Counted from the first letter of the stretch, positions 1 through 6,146 are shown. The stretch: DNA of 7,609 bases from an uncultured Eggerthellaceae bacterium (GCA_948829205.1 CAQLOA010000065.1:1-7609), one strand, 5' to 3'. A program made the numbers and translations. The notes: a model not told the origin generated them from the letters alone.

Positions 1-533
1 GTGTAGAGGAACACGATGATGGCGCCCAGGCACATCATGGTGAGGTAGTCCAGCCCGAACAGGGTGTTGAACAGCTTGCCGCAGGTGACGAAGCAGCTTC
101 CCACGTACACGCAGAAGAACACCAGGATGATAAGGGCGGCGACGGTGGACAGCACGTTCTTGTCGTCGTGGAAGCGCTTGGAGTAGAACCCTGGCAACGT
201 GATTGCGTCGCCGGCCTTCACGGAGTACATGCGCAGCCTGCGCGCAACGAGCTTCCAGTTGAGGTACGTTCCTATGGCTAGGCCTACAGCGGTCCATCCG
301 GCATCGGATGCTCCGGTCCAGTAGGCTAGGCCGGGAAGGCCCATCAGGAGGTAGCCGGACATGTCGGACGCCTCCGCCGAAAGCGCCGTGAGCCAAGGAC
401 CTACGCGGCGGCCTCCGAGGAAGTACTCGGACGTCGACGAGTTCGACCTCTTTGCATATACGAACCCTATCGTGAGCACCACGATAAAGTACAGAAGCAT
501 GGCGAACAATACCCAGAAATCGCCTTCTACCAT
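1..533 (-). CDS. putP: Sodium/proline symporter PutP, N-terminal part (cut by window edge)
   Basis: This is the first 177 codons of a sodium:solute symporter (SSS family) that imports proline with Na+ across the cytoplasmic membrane. Reading from the ATG at 533, a hydrophobic helix (residues about 6-26) is followed by EYFLGGRR (36-43) and then ASDMSGYLLMGLPG (55-68), which closely matches the E. coli PutP segment ASDMSGWLLMGLPG. D57 corresponds to the Na+-binding Asp55 there. LNWKLVARRLR, then LPGFYSKRF, and a further hydrophobic stretch also follow PutP order. The start is supported by GGGGAGGA nine bases upstream. The family is usually about 500 residues, so about two thirds lies beyond position 1. 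The gene is divergent from the aminotransferase. Proline specificity rests on resemblance to PutP rather than to pantothenate or sialic-acid members; I am confident in the family and fairly confident in the substrate. Confidence 0.93.
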   Translation of the reverse strand, partial: MVEGDFWVLFAMLLYFIVVLTIGFVYAKRSNSSTSEYFLGGRRVGPWLTALSAEASDMSGYLLMGLPGLAYWTGASDAGWTAVGLAIGTYLNWKLVARRLRMYSVKAGDAITLPGFYSKRFHDDKNVLSTVAALIILVFFCVYVGSCFVTCGKLFNTLFGLDYLTMMCLGAIIVFLY

Positions 534-569
534 GATGAATTTCCTCCCCTTTTTGTAACGACCTTGGGG

Positions 570-575
570 ATTATA
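570..575 (-). promoter_or_regulatory. Probable -10 box of the putP promoter
   Basis: Read on the minus strand this is a perfect TATAAT. It lies 36 bases upstream of the putP ATG, which gives a leader of about 30 bases. No good TTGACA lies 16-18 bases further upstream (that position holds GC-rich GGCGCC), so the -35 is weak or activator-dependent. A candidate opposing promoter on the plus strand (TTGTAA at 553-558, 17 bases, CTTAAT at 576-581) overlaps it and could serve the aminotransferase; that one is much less certain. Confidence 0.5.
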
Positions 576-744
576 CTTAATCGTGCTGTAGTGGCGCCGA
601 AACGTGCCTGACGTTTAGGTGACAGGCCTTCGATTGGGAGTTTTGCGATGCGGACATGCCGCATTGCGACCAGCCCCTTGCCAACGTGTCCGAGTTTTGC
701 CATGCTTGCTCGGGGAGCGCAAGCGCGAACCGGCGATGCTCTCC

Positions 745-815
745 GGACGTCTGCGCTTTTGCGCCTTTAGGACCGTCCCAAAAGCGCAAAAGCGCACCAA
801 AAAGCGCAGACGTCC
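745..815. repeat. Nested inverted repeat, REP/MITE-like palindromic element
   Basis: The outer arms are a perfect 16-base inverted repeat: GGACGTCTGCGCTTTT (745-760) and AAAAGCGCAGACGTCC (800-815). A second, overlapping pairing joins GCGCTTTTGCGCCTTT (753-768) to AAAAGCGCAAAAGCGC (780-795) with 15 of 16 matches and an 11-base loop. The octamer AAAAGCGC occurs three times (780, 788, 800). The two pairings share the 753-760 arm, so they exclude each other. The loop contains GGACCGTCC, which recalls the GGGACGGTCC-type palindromes scattered through many anaerobe genomes; that comparison is from memory. It may be a mobile palindromic repeat or a structured leader of the downstream gene. It ends 20 bases before the aminotransferase ATG and leaves the RBS free. 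Confidence 0.6.
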
Positions 816-822
816 CTCGACT

Positions 823-828
823 GAAAGG
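823..828 (+). promoter_or_regulatory. Ribosome binding site fixing the aminotransferase start
   Basis: GAAAGG lies seven bases before the ATG at 836 and decides the start: the family-like sequence begins exactly there (MYKDMDAAQ), while the in-frame ATG at 656 has no comparable site and would add 60 unrelated residues translated from the palindromic element. Confidence 0.7.
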
Positions 829-835
829 TATATAT

Positions 836-2066
836 ATGTACAAGGACATGGACGCCGCCCAACGCGAACAGGAGCTGAAGGCACAGCTCGACGCCTACCG
901 GTCGTTCAAGGCGAAGGGCCTTTCGCTGAACATGGCCCGAGGCAAGCCCTCCGCAAGGCAGCTTGACCTGTCCACCCCGATGCTTGGGGTTCTCGCATGC
1001 GCGGAGGACTGCTTCTCGGAGGACGGGACGGATTGCCGCAACTACGGGGTCATCGACGGAATCCCCGAAGCCAAGCGCCTGATGGCCACGATGCTCGACG
1101 AGGACCCGGAGAACGTCGTCGTGCTTGGGAACTCGTCGCTGACGGCCATGCACGACGCCATCGCCCGATGCCTCGACTTCGGCTGCCTGGGCTCGAAGCC
1201 TTGGGCCGAATGCGAGTCGGTGAAGTTCGTCTGCCCAGTTCCAGGCTATGACAGGCACTTCGCGATCCTCGAGCAGTTCGGCATAGGCATGATCGCCGTT
1301 CCAATGCTCGACGACGGCCCGGACATGGACGAGGTCGAGCGCATCGTCGGCTCAGACCCTTGCGTCAAGGGCATCTGGTGCGTGCCGAAGTACTCGAACC
1401 CGTCGGGGGTCACCTATTCCGACGACGTCGTCAGAAGGCTGGCACACATGGACTGCGCCGCCGAAGACTTCCGCATCTTCTGGGACAACGCCTACTGCGT
1501 TCACCATCTTTATATGGGATACGAGAACCAGGACCACCTGCTGGACATCGGAATCGCCTGCGTCGAGGCGGGCAACCCGGACAGGTTCCTCAAGTTCGCG
1601 TCGACGTCGAAGGTCACCTTCCCCGGCGCAGGCATCTGCGCGCTCGCGGGTTCGGCCGCGAACGTCGCGGAGGCAAGGAAGCTGCTGGGGGCGCAGATGA
1701 TCGGAGGCGACAAGCTCAACCAGCTGCGCCACGGCCGACATAATCAGGCCGAAGTTCGAGCTGGTATGGAGAAAGCTGGACGAGGGCCTCGCCGAGGCCG
1801 GCATCGCGTCGTGGACGAAACCCCGCGGAGGATACTTCGTGTCTTTCGACGGATTGGAAGGCACAGCCAAGCGCACCGTGCAGCTTGCCAAGGAAGCCGG
1901 CGTGGTGCTGACATCGGCCGGAGCCACGTGGCCCTACGGCAACGACCCCACCGACAGCAACATCCGCATCGCGCCCACGATGCCCGCGCTCGACGAGCTT
2001 TCCGAAGCGCTCGACGTCTTCGTGTGCTGCGCCAAGATCGCAGCATTGGAAGTGCTCAGCAAGTAA
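836..2066 (+). pseudogene. PLP aminotransferase (MocR-like AspAT family), frameshifted by an internal deletion
   Basis: This is a fold-type I PLP enzyme of the family annotated as aspartate aminotransferase / Aminotran_MocR, expected to transfer amino groups between aspartate-like donors and 2-oxoglutarate in the cytoplasm. Codons 1-299 (836-1732) carry LNMARGKPS near the start, YSNPSG with N188, WDNAY with D217 and Y220 (PLP ring contacts), and STSKVTFPGAG with K259, the Schiff-base lysine. After QLRH at 1721-1732 the frame is lost. From 1734 the next frame reads ADIIRPKFELVWRKLDEG and on to NIRIAPTMP (Arg codon 1965-1967, the likely substrate carboxylate binder), ending with TAA at 2066. 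From family memory about 17 residues are missing between QLRH and ADIIRP, which fits a 50-base deletion. The original frame stays open to 2095, giving a 419-residue product whose last 120 residues are nonsense. The product is probably inactive, unless the deletion is an assembly error. The family is clear; the exact substrate is not. Confidence 0.85.
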
Positions 2067-2067
2067 T

Positions 2068-2093
2068 CTTGAGTTTGATAACACTCAGGTTTT
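2068..2093 (+). terminator. Possible intrinsic terminator after the aminotransferase
   Basis: CTTGAGT (2068-2074) pairs with ACTCAGG (2083-2089), seven pairs including one G-T, around an 8-base loop, followed directly by TTTT and a T-rich stretch. It begins one base after the stop codon. The stem is short and only moderately stable, so the call is tentative. It would also separate this gene from the converging hydrogenase operon. Confidence 0.5.
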
Positions 2094-2152
2094 AGCTTCT
2101 TTTATTATGATTGTTTAGCTAAATGCAAAATTGGAAAGTGCGCGAGCGGCAC

Positions 2153-2959
2153 CTACAGTAGTTCCAATTCGCGCGAAAGGCCGAGGAAGCGTACTCCGGT
2201 ACACAACGAGGGCTTGGAGGGCGAAGTGGAACCGCTGGGGTGTCGCGCAGCGTCTGGCGATACTTCGTCTGATAGGACGAAATACGAAAGAAAAGCGGCG
2301 GCCGAGTGGTTGCCGGGATCGTACACCAGGCCGCCATGCTCCTTGCGGAAGAACATCAGCTTCGTGGGGGCCAGACCCTCCACGTTGGCGAGATAGATGT
2401 GGATGAACATGAAGATGATGAACACGAACATGCCGTAGTAGTGGATGATGCGCATGGACATCGCCCCTCCGACGAGCCCGGTCGCCCAAGCCATGAGAGG
2501 CCAGTTCATCGTGGGCGCCCACAGGCACAGTCCCGTCCACGCCATGAGGACGATGAGGATCGGGATCAGCAGGTAGCTGAGCTTCTGCGGAACGCCGAGC
2601 TTCGCGGACAGCGGATGGTCCTTCTTCATGAACAGGTAGTACTTGATCCAAGCGCCCAGCTGGTGCTTGTTGTCCTTCTGCGGAAGCCAGGTCTTGTAGT
2701 CGCCGTCGACCTGACGGGTGCCGCCCGTGGGGGCGGACTTCACGAAGAAGGCGGCTATGACGCGGAAGATGCAGTTGAAGAAGATGATGATGCCGCAGAA
2801 CACGTGGACGCCGCGGCAGATTCCCATGATTCCCGCAATGAACGGATAGTGGATGACGAATCCGGTGAGGATCAAGAAAATCATGCAGACGAGGTTGATC
2901 CAGTGGGTCACGACGAACACCAGGGGATGCGCCTCTTTGTAGTGTGCGAGATGCGCCAT
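2153..2959 (-). CDS. hyaC: [NiFe] hydrogenase b-type cytochrome subunit (HyaC-like)
   Basis: This integral membrane di-haem cytochrome b takes electrons from the hydrogenase small subunit and passes them to the quinone pool. Four hydrophobic segments are visible at about residues 14-36, 52-73, 127-148 and 170-192. Histidines H19 (helix 1), H52 (helix 2), and H173 and H187 (helix 4, 14 apart, in IIHYYG and FIHIY) are the likely haem ligands. The family signature MFFRKEHGG sits at 202-210. The ATG follows the large-subunit stop by one base, and its RBS GGGGGGTGAAG lies inside the end of that gene, so translation is probably coupled. From about residue 219 (bases 2305-2153) the protein has a 50-residue tail with no family resemblance and less GC-biased codons, making it 268 residues where 220-245 is usual. 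The family call is secure; the tail may be a read-through after loss of the original stop. Confidence 0.94.
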   Translation of the reverse strand: MAHLAHYKEAHPLVFVVTHWINLVCMIFLILTGFVIHYPFIAGIMGICRGVHVFCGIIIFFNCIFRVIAAFFVKSAPTGGTRQVDGDYKTWLPQKDNKHQLGAWIKYYLFMKKDHPLSAKLGVPQKLSYLLIPILIVLMAWTGLCLWAPTMNWPLMAWATGLVGGAMSMRIIHYYGMFVFIIFMFIHIYLANVEGLAPTKLMFFRKEHGGLVYDPGNHSAAAFLSYFVLSDEVSPDAARHPSGSTSPSKPSLCTGVRFLGLSRELELL

Positions 2960-2960
2960 T

Positions 2961-4658
2961 TTACTTCACCCCCCAAGGGCTGGTGACGGTCTTGAACGTC
3001 TTGCCCGTCTTCGGCTCGGTGATGTGGACGGCGCAGGCCGTGCAGGGATCGAAGCTGTGAACGGTGCGCAGCGCATTGATCGGCATCTCGATGTCCTCGA
3101 CCGGGTCGCCGATAAGGGCGGCCTCCATGGGGCCATGCTCGCCGTTCTCGTTGATCGGCGCAAGGTTCCATGTGGACGGGATGATGATCTGGTAGCCGTC
3201 GATGCTGTTGTTGGTGACCTTCTCGGAATGGTAGAGGGCGCCTCGCGGTGCCTCCCAGAACCCAGTGCCCGCGCCGGTGGTGGTGGGGGCCTCCTCGAAG
3301 TAGGTGGACTCGCCGTGCTTGATCGCCTCCATGAGCTCCTCGGTCCACATGATCATGAGCTCGGAGATGTAGAGGGTCTCGATCTGGCGGGCGGCGGTGC
3401 GGCCGAGCGTGTTCTGCAGGACGCCGACCTGGCCGGGTTTGGCGCCAAGCTTGACGAGCATGTCGTCTACGTGGTCGACGATGAACTCGTTGCCGCGCTT
3501 GTAGGCGGCCAGCACGCGGGAAAGTCCGCCGGCCTCCATGGGCAGCCCGTCGTATGCAGGGGCCTTGACCCAGCTGTAGCGGTCGTCGACGTCGTACTCG
3601 GTGAAGTCGGGCTCGGTGACGAAGTACGGGGACTCGTAGGTGCCGGTTCCCTTGTACCAGGAATGGCCGACGTATTCCGTGATCAGGTTCTCCTGGACGT
3701 TGGAGACGTTGAGCTTCTCGTCGAGGACGCCCATCGGCAGATAGCGGTTGATCATCTGCTCGGTGTAATCGCGGCCGTAGGGCCAGTCGGGACCTTCGAA
3801 GACGCCCCAGGCGATGTAGCGGCCGACGCCCTTGCCGAACTTGGCCACGTCGCCGTAGTGCTGCGCGATGACCAGCGTGTCCGGGATCATGGTGGTCTTC
3901 ACCCACTGGTTGATCTCCTTGGCCATGGCCAGCAGGTCGTCAAGCTTGGACTCCGTGGGGTAGAAGGAGGTGCCGCCGGGGACGATGGTCATGACGTGCG
4001 GCATCTTGCCGCCGATGAGCGCGGCAATCTCGGAGGCGCGGGCCTGCATCTTCAGCGCCTCGAGGTAGTGCGCGGTGCACACGAGGTCGAGCTCGGGAGT
4101 GAGCTTGTAGGCCTTGCCCTCGTCGGCGCCGAACCAGTTGCCCGAGAAGATGGACAGCTGCCCGTTGGCGGCGAACTTCGCGAGACGCTCCTTCAGGGCG
4201 ACGAAATCGGTGTTGGTGGAGGTGATGGCCTCCCCGTCGTTCGTCGTGTAGTACTGGCCGGCGATGTCGTACAAGTCGGCCACGTTGGCGTCGAGCGCGT
4301 TCAGCGGGTTGACGTAGTCAAGCGCGCAAAGGTTGTAGAACCAAAGGATGTGGGAATGCAGGAACTGCGCTCCCTCGATCAGGTTGCGGACGAGGCGGGC
4401 GTTGTTGGAAATGGTGATTCCATAAGCCTTCTCGGCCGCGATAGCGGACGCATGCGAGTGGGAAACCGGGCATACGCCGCAGATGCGCTGCACGATCTGG
4501 GCAGCATCCTGGGGAGTGCGGTTCTGAACGACGAGCTCCATTCCGCGGAAGCATCCGCCGGAGACCCATGCGTCGGTCACGACTCCCTGCTCGACCTCCA
4601 TCTCAACCCTGAGATGTCCTTCGATGCGAGTGATCGGATCGATGATAGAACGTGTCAT
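2961..4658 (-). CDS. hyaB: [NiFe] hydrogenase large (catalytic) subunit
   Basis: This subunit carries the Ni-Fe(CN)2CO centre that oxidises H2; it acts on the outer face of the membrane, carried there with the Tat-exported small subunit. The 565 residues are normal for group 1. RIEGH (E13) opens the protein, the N-terminal motif RICGVCPVSH supplies C60 and C63, and the C-terminal motif DPCTACAVH supplies C539 and C542. All four nickel-binding cysteines are therefore present, with no selenocysteine. H545 is the usual cleavage point, so the 20 residues ITEPKTGKTF to WGVK (546-565) should be removed by a HyaD/HoxM-type endopeptidase after metal insertion. No such protease or hyp gene lies in this window. 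The RBS AGGGGGTGAG precedes the ATG; the gene follows the small subunit by 14 bases and precedes the cytochrome by one. Uptake rather than evolution of H2 is inferred from the cytochrome partner and Tat export. Confidence 0.97.
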   Translation of the reverse strand: MTRSIIDPITRIEGHLRVEMEVEQGVVTDAWVSGGCFRGMELVVQNRTPQDAAQIVQRICGVCPVSHSHASAIAAEKAYGITISNNARLVRNLIEGAQFLHSHILWFYNLCALDYVNPLNALDANVADLYDIAGQYYTTNDGEAITSTNTDFVALKERLAKFAANGQLSIFSGNWFGADEGKAYKLTPELDLVCTAHYLEALKMQARASEIAALIGGKMPHVMTIVPGGTSFYPTESKLDDLLAMAKEINQWVKTTMIPDTLVIAQHYGDVAKFGKGVGRYIAWGVFEGPDWPYGRDYTEQMINRYLPMGVLDEKLNVSNVQENLITEYVGHSWYKGTGTYESPYFVTEPDFTEYDVDDRYSWVKAPAYDGLPMEAGGLSRVLAAYKRGNEFIVDHVDDMLVKLGAKPGQVGVLQNTLGRTAARQIETLYISELMIMWTEELMEAIKHGESTYFEEAPTTTGAGTGFWEAPRGALYHSEKVTNNSIDGYQIIIPSTWNLAPINENGEHGPMEAALIGDPVEDIEMPINALRTVHSFDPCTACAVHITEPKTGKTFKTVTSPWGVK

Positions 4659-4672
4659 GTATGGCTCACCCC

Positions 4673-5977
4673 CTATTCTTTCTCGTAATCTTCGACGACG
4701 ACATCAGCAGGCTCGACCGGATGCTCGGTGTTCTCCTCGCAGATGGCCGGATCGAGCACCGGGCCGCCCTTCACCGGGTCAGCGTAGACGCCGATGGACT
4801 GGTCGGGATGCTCCTTGTCCCACTTGCGGATGGGCTCGAAGTCAGCACCGCCATCCATGCGGCCGGTCTTCTTCATGCCGAAGCCATGCACGACGAGCGC
4901 TGCGGCGACGATGCCGGTGAGCACCCATGCGACGGGCTCGGGCTGGAAGTGGAAGTCGCCCACGCGCAGATCGCGGAAGCGCTTGTAGAACGGCGCGTTG
5001 ACCTGCACCCAGTTGTCGCCCGGGTCGTTCGGGTTAGCCTCGCAGCAGCCGATGCACGGGCTGCCGGCCTGCACGCACCAGGAGCGGCGGTTGTTCCACA
5101 GCGTCACGCCGCACGGGGAATGCGTCTGCGGACCACGACAGCCGAGAGGATAGAGGCAGTAGCCCTTCGCTTCCTCTTCGCTTCCGAACTCGTAGACGAA
5201 CTCGCCGTTCTCGAAGTGACCGCGACGCTCGCAGTTGTCGTGGATGGTCTGGTTGAACAGCCCCGCCGGCATGGCGAAGTCGTTGAGCTTGAGCAGACCG
5301 GGATCCTGCAGGATGACGACATCCACGAGCACCGACATGACCCACTCGGGGTTGACGGGGCAGCCAGGGACGTTCACCACCGGCGTCTTGATGCCCTCCT
5401 CTGCGAGGAACTGCTCCACGCCCATGGCGTTCGACGGGTTCGGATGGGCTGCGCACCAGCCTCCGTTGACGGCGCATGAGCCGACCGCCACGACCGCGTT
5501 CGCGCTCTCGGCAGCGTGGATGAGCGCCTCTGTGCCCACCTCTCCTGCCACGCGAAGAGCATTGCCACCCCAACCCTTGAGCACAGCGCCCTCATAGATC
5601 AGGATGTAGTTCCCGGCTTCGATGGTCTGAGCCTTCGCCTCTTCGACCGACCAGCCAGCTGCTGCGGACAGCGTCTCCGAATAGTTCAGAGAGATCACGT
5701 CCAGCACGACCGTTGCCACGTCCGGCGTCTCTATCTGAGCGAACGATTCCGTGCATCCCGTGCACGACGCCCCCTCGATCCAGATGACAGGATAGAGATC
5801 TCCGGATGTGGCACCGATGACAGACTTCTCGATGGCCTCGGCTACGCGCGGGATCGCCATCTGCGACAGCCCTGCTGCGGCTGCTACGCCTGCACAGAGC
5901 TTCATGAAGCTGCGGCGAGTGACTCCTCGTGACTCCAGGACCGAGAAAACATCTGTCGTCTTGGCCAGATCTTCCAT
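4673..5977 (-). CDS. hyaA: [NiFe] hydrogenase small subunit, Tat-exported, membrane-anchored
   Basis: This electron-transfer subunit carries three Fe-S clusters. Residues 20-26 (TRRSFMK) form the twin-arginine motif, followed by an alanine-rich hydrophobic stretch. Proximal cluster ligands are C72 and C75 (CTGC), C168 (GSC) and C206 (PGCP). Distal ligands are H246, C249 (HDNC), C274 and C280. The medial cluster shows C289, C308 and C311 plus C301 in SWCVQAG, where standard enzymes have proline. The two extra proximal cysteines of oxygen-tolerant enzymes are absent (Gly at both places). A C-terminal helix at about 348-367 anchors the protein; an unusually long charged tail (368-434) follows. 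I chose ATG 5977 (434 residues) because GGAGGGGG ends seven bases upstream; GTG at 5983 is in frame but too close to that site. It is the first gene of the operon, divergent from pheA. It resembles enzymes found in Coriobacteriia; assignment to HydDB subgroup 1i is a guess from memory. Confidence 0.97.
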   Translation of the reverse strand: MEDLAKTTDVFSVLESRGVTRRSFMKLCAGVAAAAGLSQMAIPRVAEAIEKSVIGATSGDLYPVIWIEGASCTGCTESFAQIETPDVATVVLDVISLNYSETLSAAAGWSVEEAKAQTIEAGNYILIYEGAVLKGWGGNALRVAGEVGTEALIHAAESANAVVAVGSCAVNGGWCAAHPNPSNAMGVEQFLAEEGIKTPVVNVPGCPVNPEWVMSVLVDVVILQDPGLLKLNDFAMPAGLFNQTIHDNCERRGHFENGEFVYEFGSEEEAKGYCLYPLGCRGPQTHSPCGVTLWNNRRSWCVQAGSPCIGCCEANPNDPGDNWVQVNAPFYKRFRDLRVGDFHFQPEPVAWVLTGIVAAALVVHGFGMKKTGRMDGGADFEPIRKWDKEHPDQSIGVYADPVKGGPVLDPAICEENTEHPVEPADVVVEDYEKE

Positions 5978-6046
5978 GTGCACACCCCCTCCAGGTGCCC
6001 TCGTGATTTACGATCTGGGAACATTCTGCGATCTTCGCGCGCATAA

Positions 6047-6075
6047 CGGAAGCGTGTTTCTCAAAAAAGCTTCCG
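6047..6075 (-). promoter_or_regulatory. Stem-loop in the hydrogenase operon leader
   Basis: CGGAAGC (6047-6053) and GCTTCCG (6069-6075) are perfect 7-base complements around a 15-base loop that contains a run of six A on the plus strand (T on the minus). If transcription of the hydrogenase starts near or above 6075 the hairpin lies in the leader, about 70 bases before the hyaA start. It has no trailing U-run in either direction, so it is not a simple terminator. Confidence 0.4.
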
Positions 6076-6098
6076 GTTCATGGCAAGCGGTGTCAAAA

Positions 6099-6124
6099 TG
6101 TTACGCGGAAATGAGCACGTAACA
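6099..6124. promoter_or_regulatory. Operator-like dyad TGTTACG-N12-CGTAACA
   Basis: TGTTACG (6099-6105) and CGTAACA (6118-6124) are exact inverted copies. Their centres are 19 bases apart, close to two helical turns, the geometry of a dimeric regulator on one DNA face. The right half contains GTAACA (6119-6124), which with TATCAT at 6141-6146 and a 16-base spacer makes a possible pheA promoter. On the other side, TTGACA for the hydrogenase operon is three bases away. I do not recognise the motif as that of a named regulator. Confidence 0.5.
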
Positions 6125-6146
6125 ATATCCTGTCATGCTCTATCAT
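6119..6146 (+). promoter_or_regulatory. Candidate pheA promoter (GTAACA - 16 - TATCAT)
   Basis: The -10 TATCAT matches five of six consensus bases and the -35 GTAACA four of six, with 16 bases between. Transcription would begin near 6153, giving a leader of about 38 bases. The -35 falls inside the dyad and the -10 inside the loop of the stem-loop at 6126-6157. A start further upstream is possible, in which case that stem-loop would be transcribed. Confidence 0.35.

Larger units (their letters stand above)
534..835. other. Divergent intergenic region putP / aminotransferase
   Basis: I find no credible gene in these 302 bases. The region holds the putP RBS and TATAAT box, then three small hairpins: GCCTG/CAGGC (606-610 with 623-627), GCGATGCGG/CCGCATTGC (645-653 with 659-667, one G-T pair, 5-base loop) and GCTTGC/GCAAGC (704-709 with 719-724). 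The large palindromic element at 745-815 follows, then the aminotransferase ribosome binding site. An open frame runs through from 656 into the aminotransferase, but its translation before 836 has no family resemblance. If the aminotransferase promoter is near 553-581, its leader would be about 250 bases and contain all these hairpins. I see no T-box or recognisable riboswitch consensus. Confidence 0.55.

Noticed and set aside
656..835. Starting the aminotransferase at the in-frame ATG at 656.
   Set aside because: The 60 added residues translate the hairpins and palindromic element, resemble nothing in the family, and lack an RBS; GAAAGG seven bases before 836 fits the real start.
1700..1760. 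Programmed ribosomal frameshifting as the explanation of the aminotransferase frame change.
   Set aside because: There is no slippery heptamer or downstream pseudoknot signal at the junction, and family residues are missing there, which a frameshift alone does not explain.
3024..4688. A 554-codon open frame on the plus strand, antisense to the large hydrogenase subunit.
   Set aside because: Its composition (Val, Gly, Asp, Leu repeats) is what the complement of a GC-rich gene gives, it has no recognisable family, and the opposite strand encodes a certain hydrogenase subunit.
6091..6096. Perfect TTGACA on the minus strand as a full hydrogenase promoter.
   Set aside because: At 16-18 bases spacing the -10 would be GGAAGC, GAAGCT or AAGCTT, none close to TATAAT, so I list it only as part of the regulatory region.
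6111..6122. Mini-frame ATG AGC ACG TAA upstream of pheA, echoing the first codons of pheA (MST).
   Set aside because: Three codons with no RBS and no phenylalanine codons; similarity to the pheA start is probably chance.
5978..6122. Open frames reading through the hyaA-pheA intergenic region, including an upstream in-frame pheA ATG at 6080.
   Set aside because: They cover dyads and repeats, lack RBS support, and the prephenate dehydratase homology begins just after 6191, which has AGAAGGG at proper spacing.
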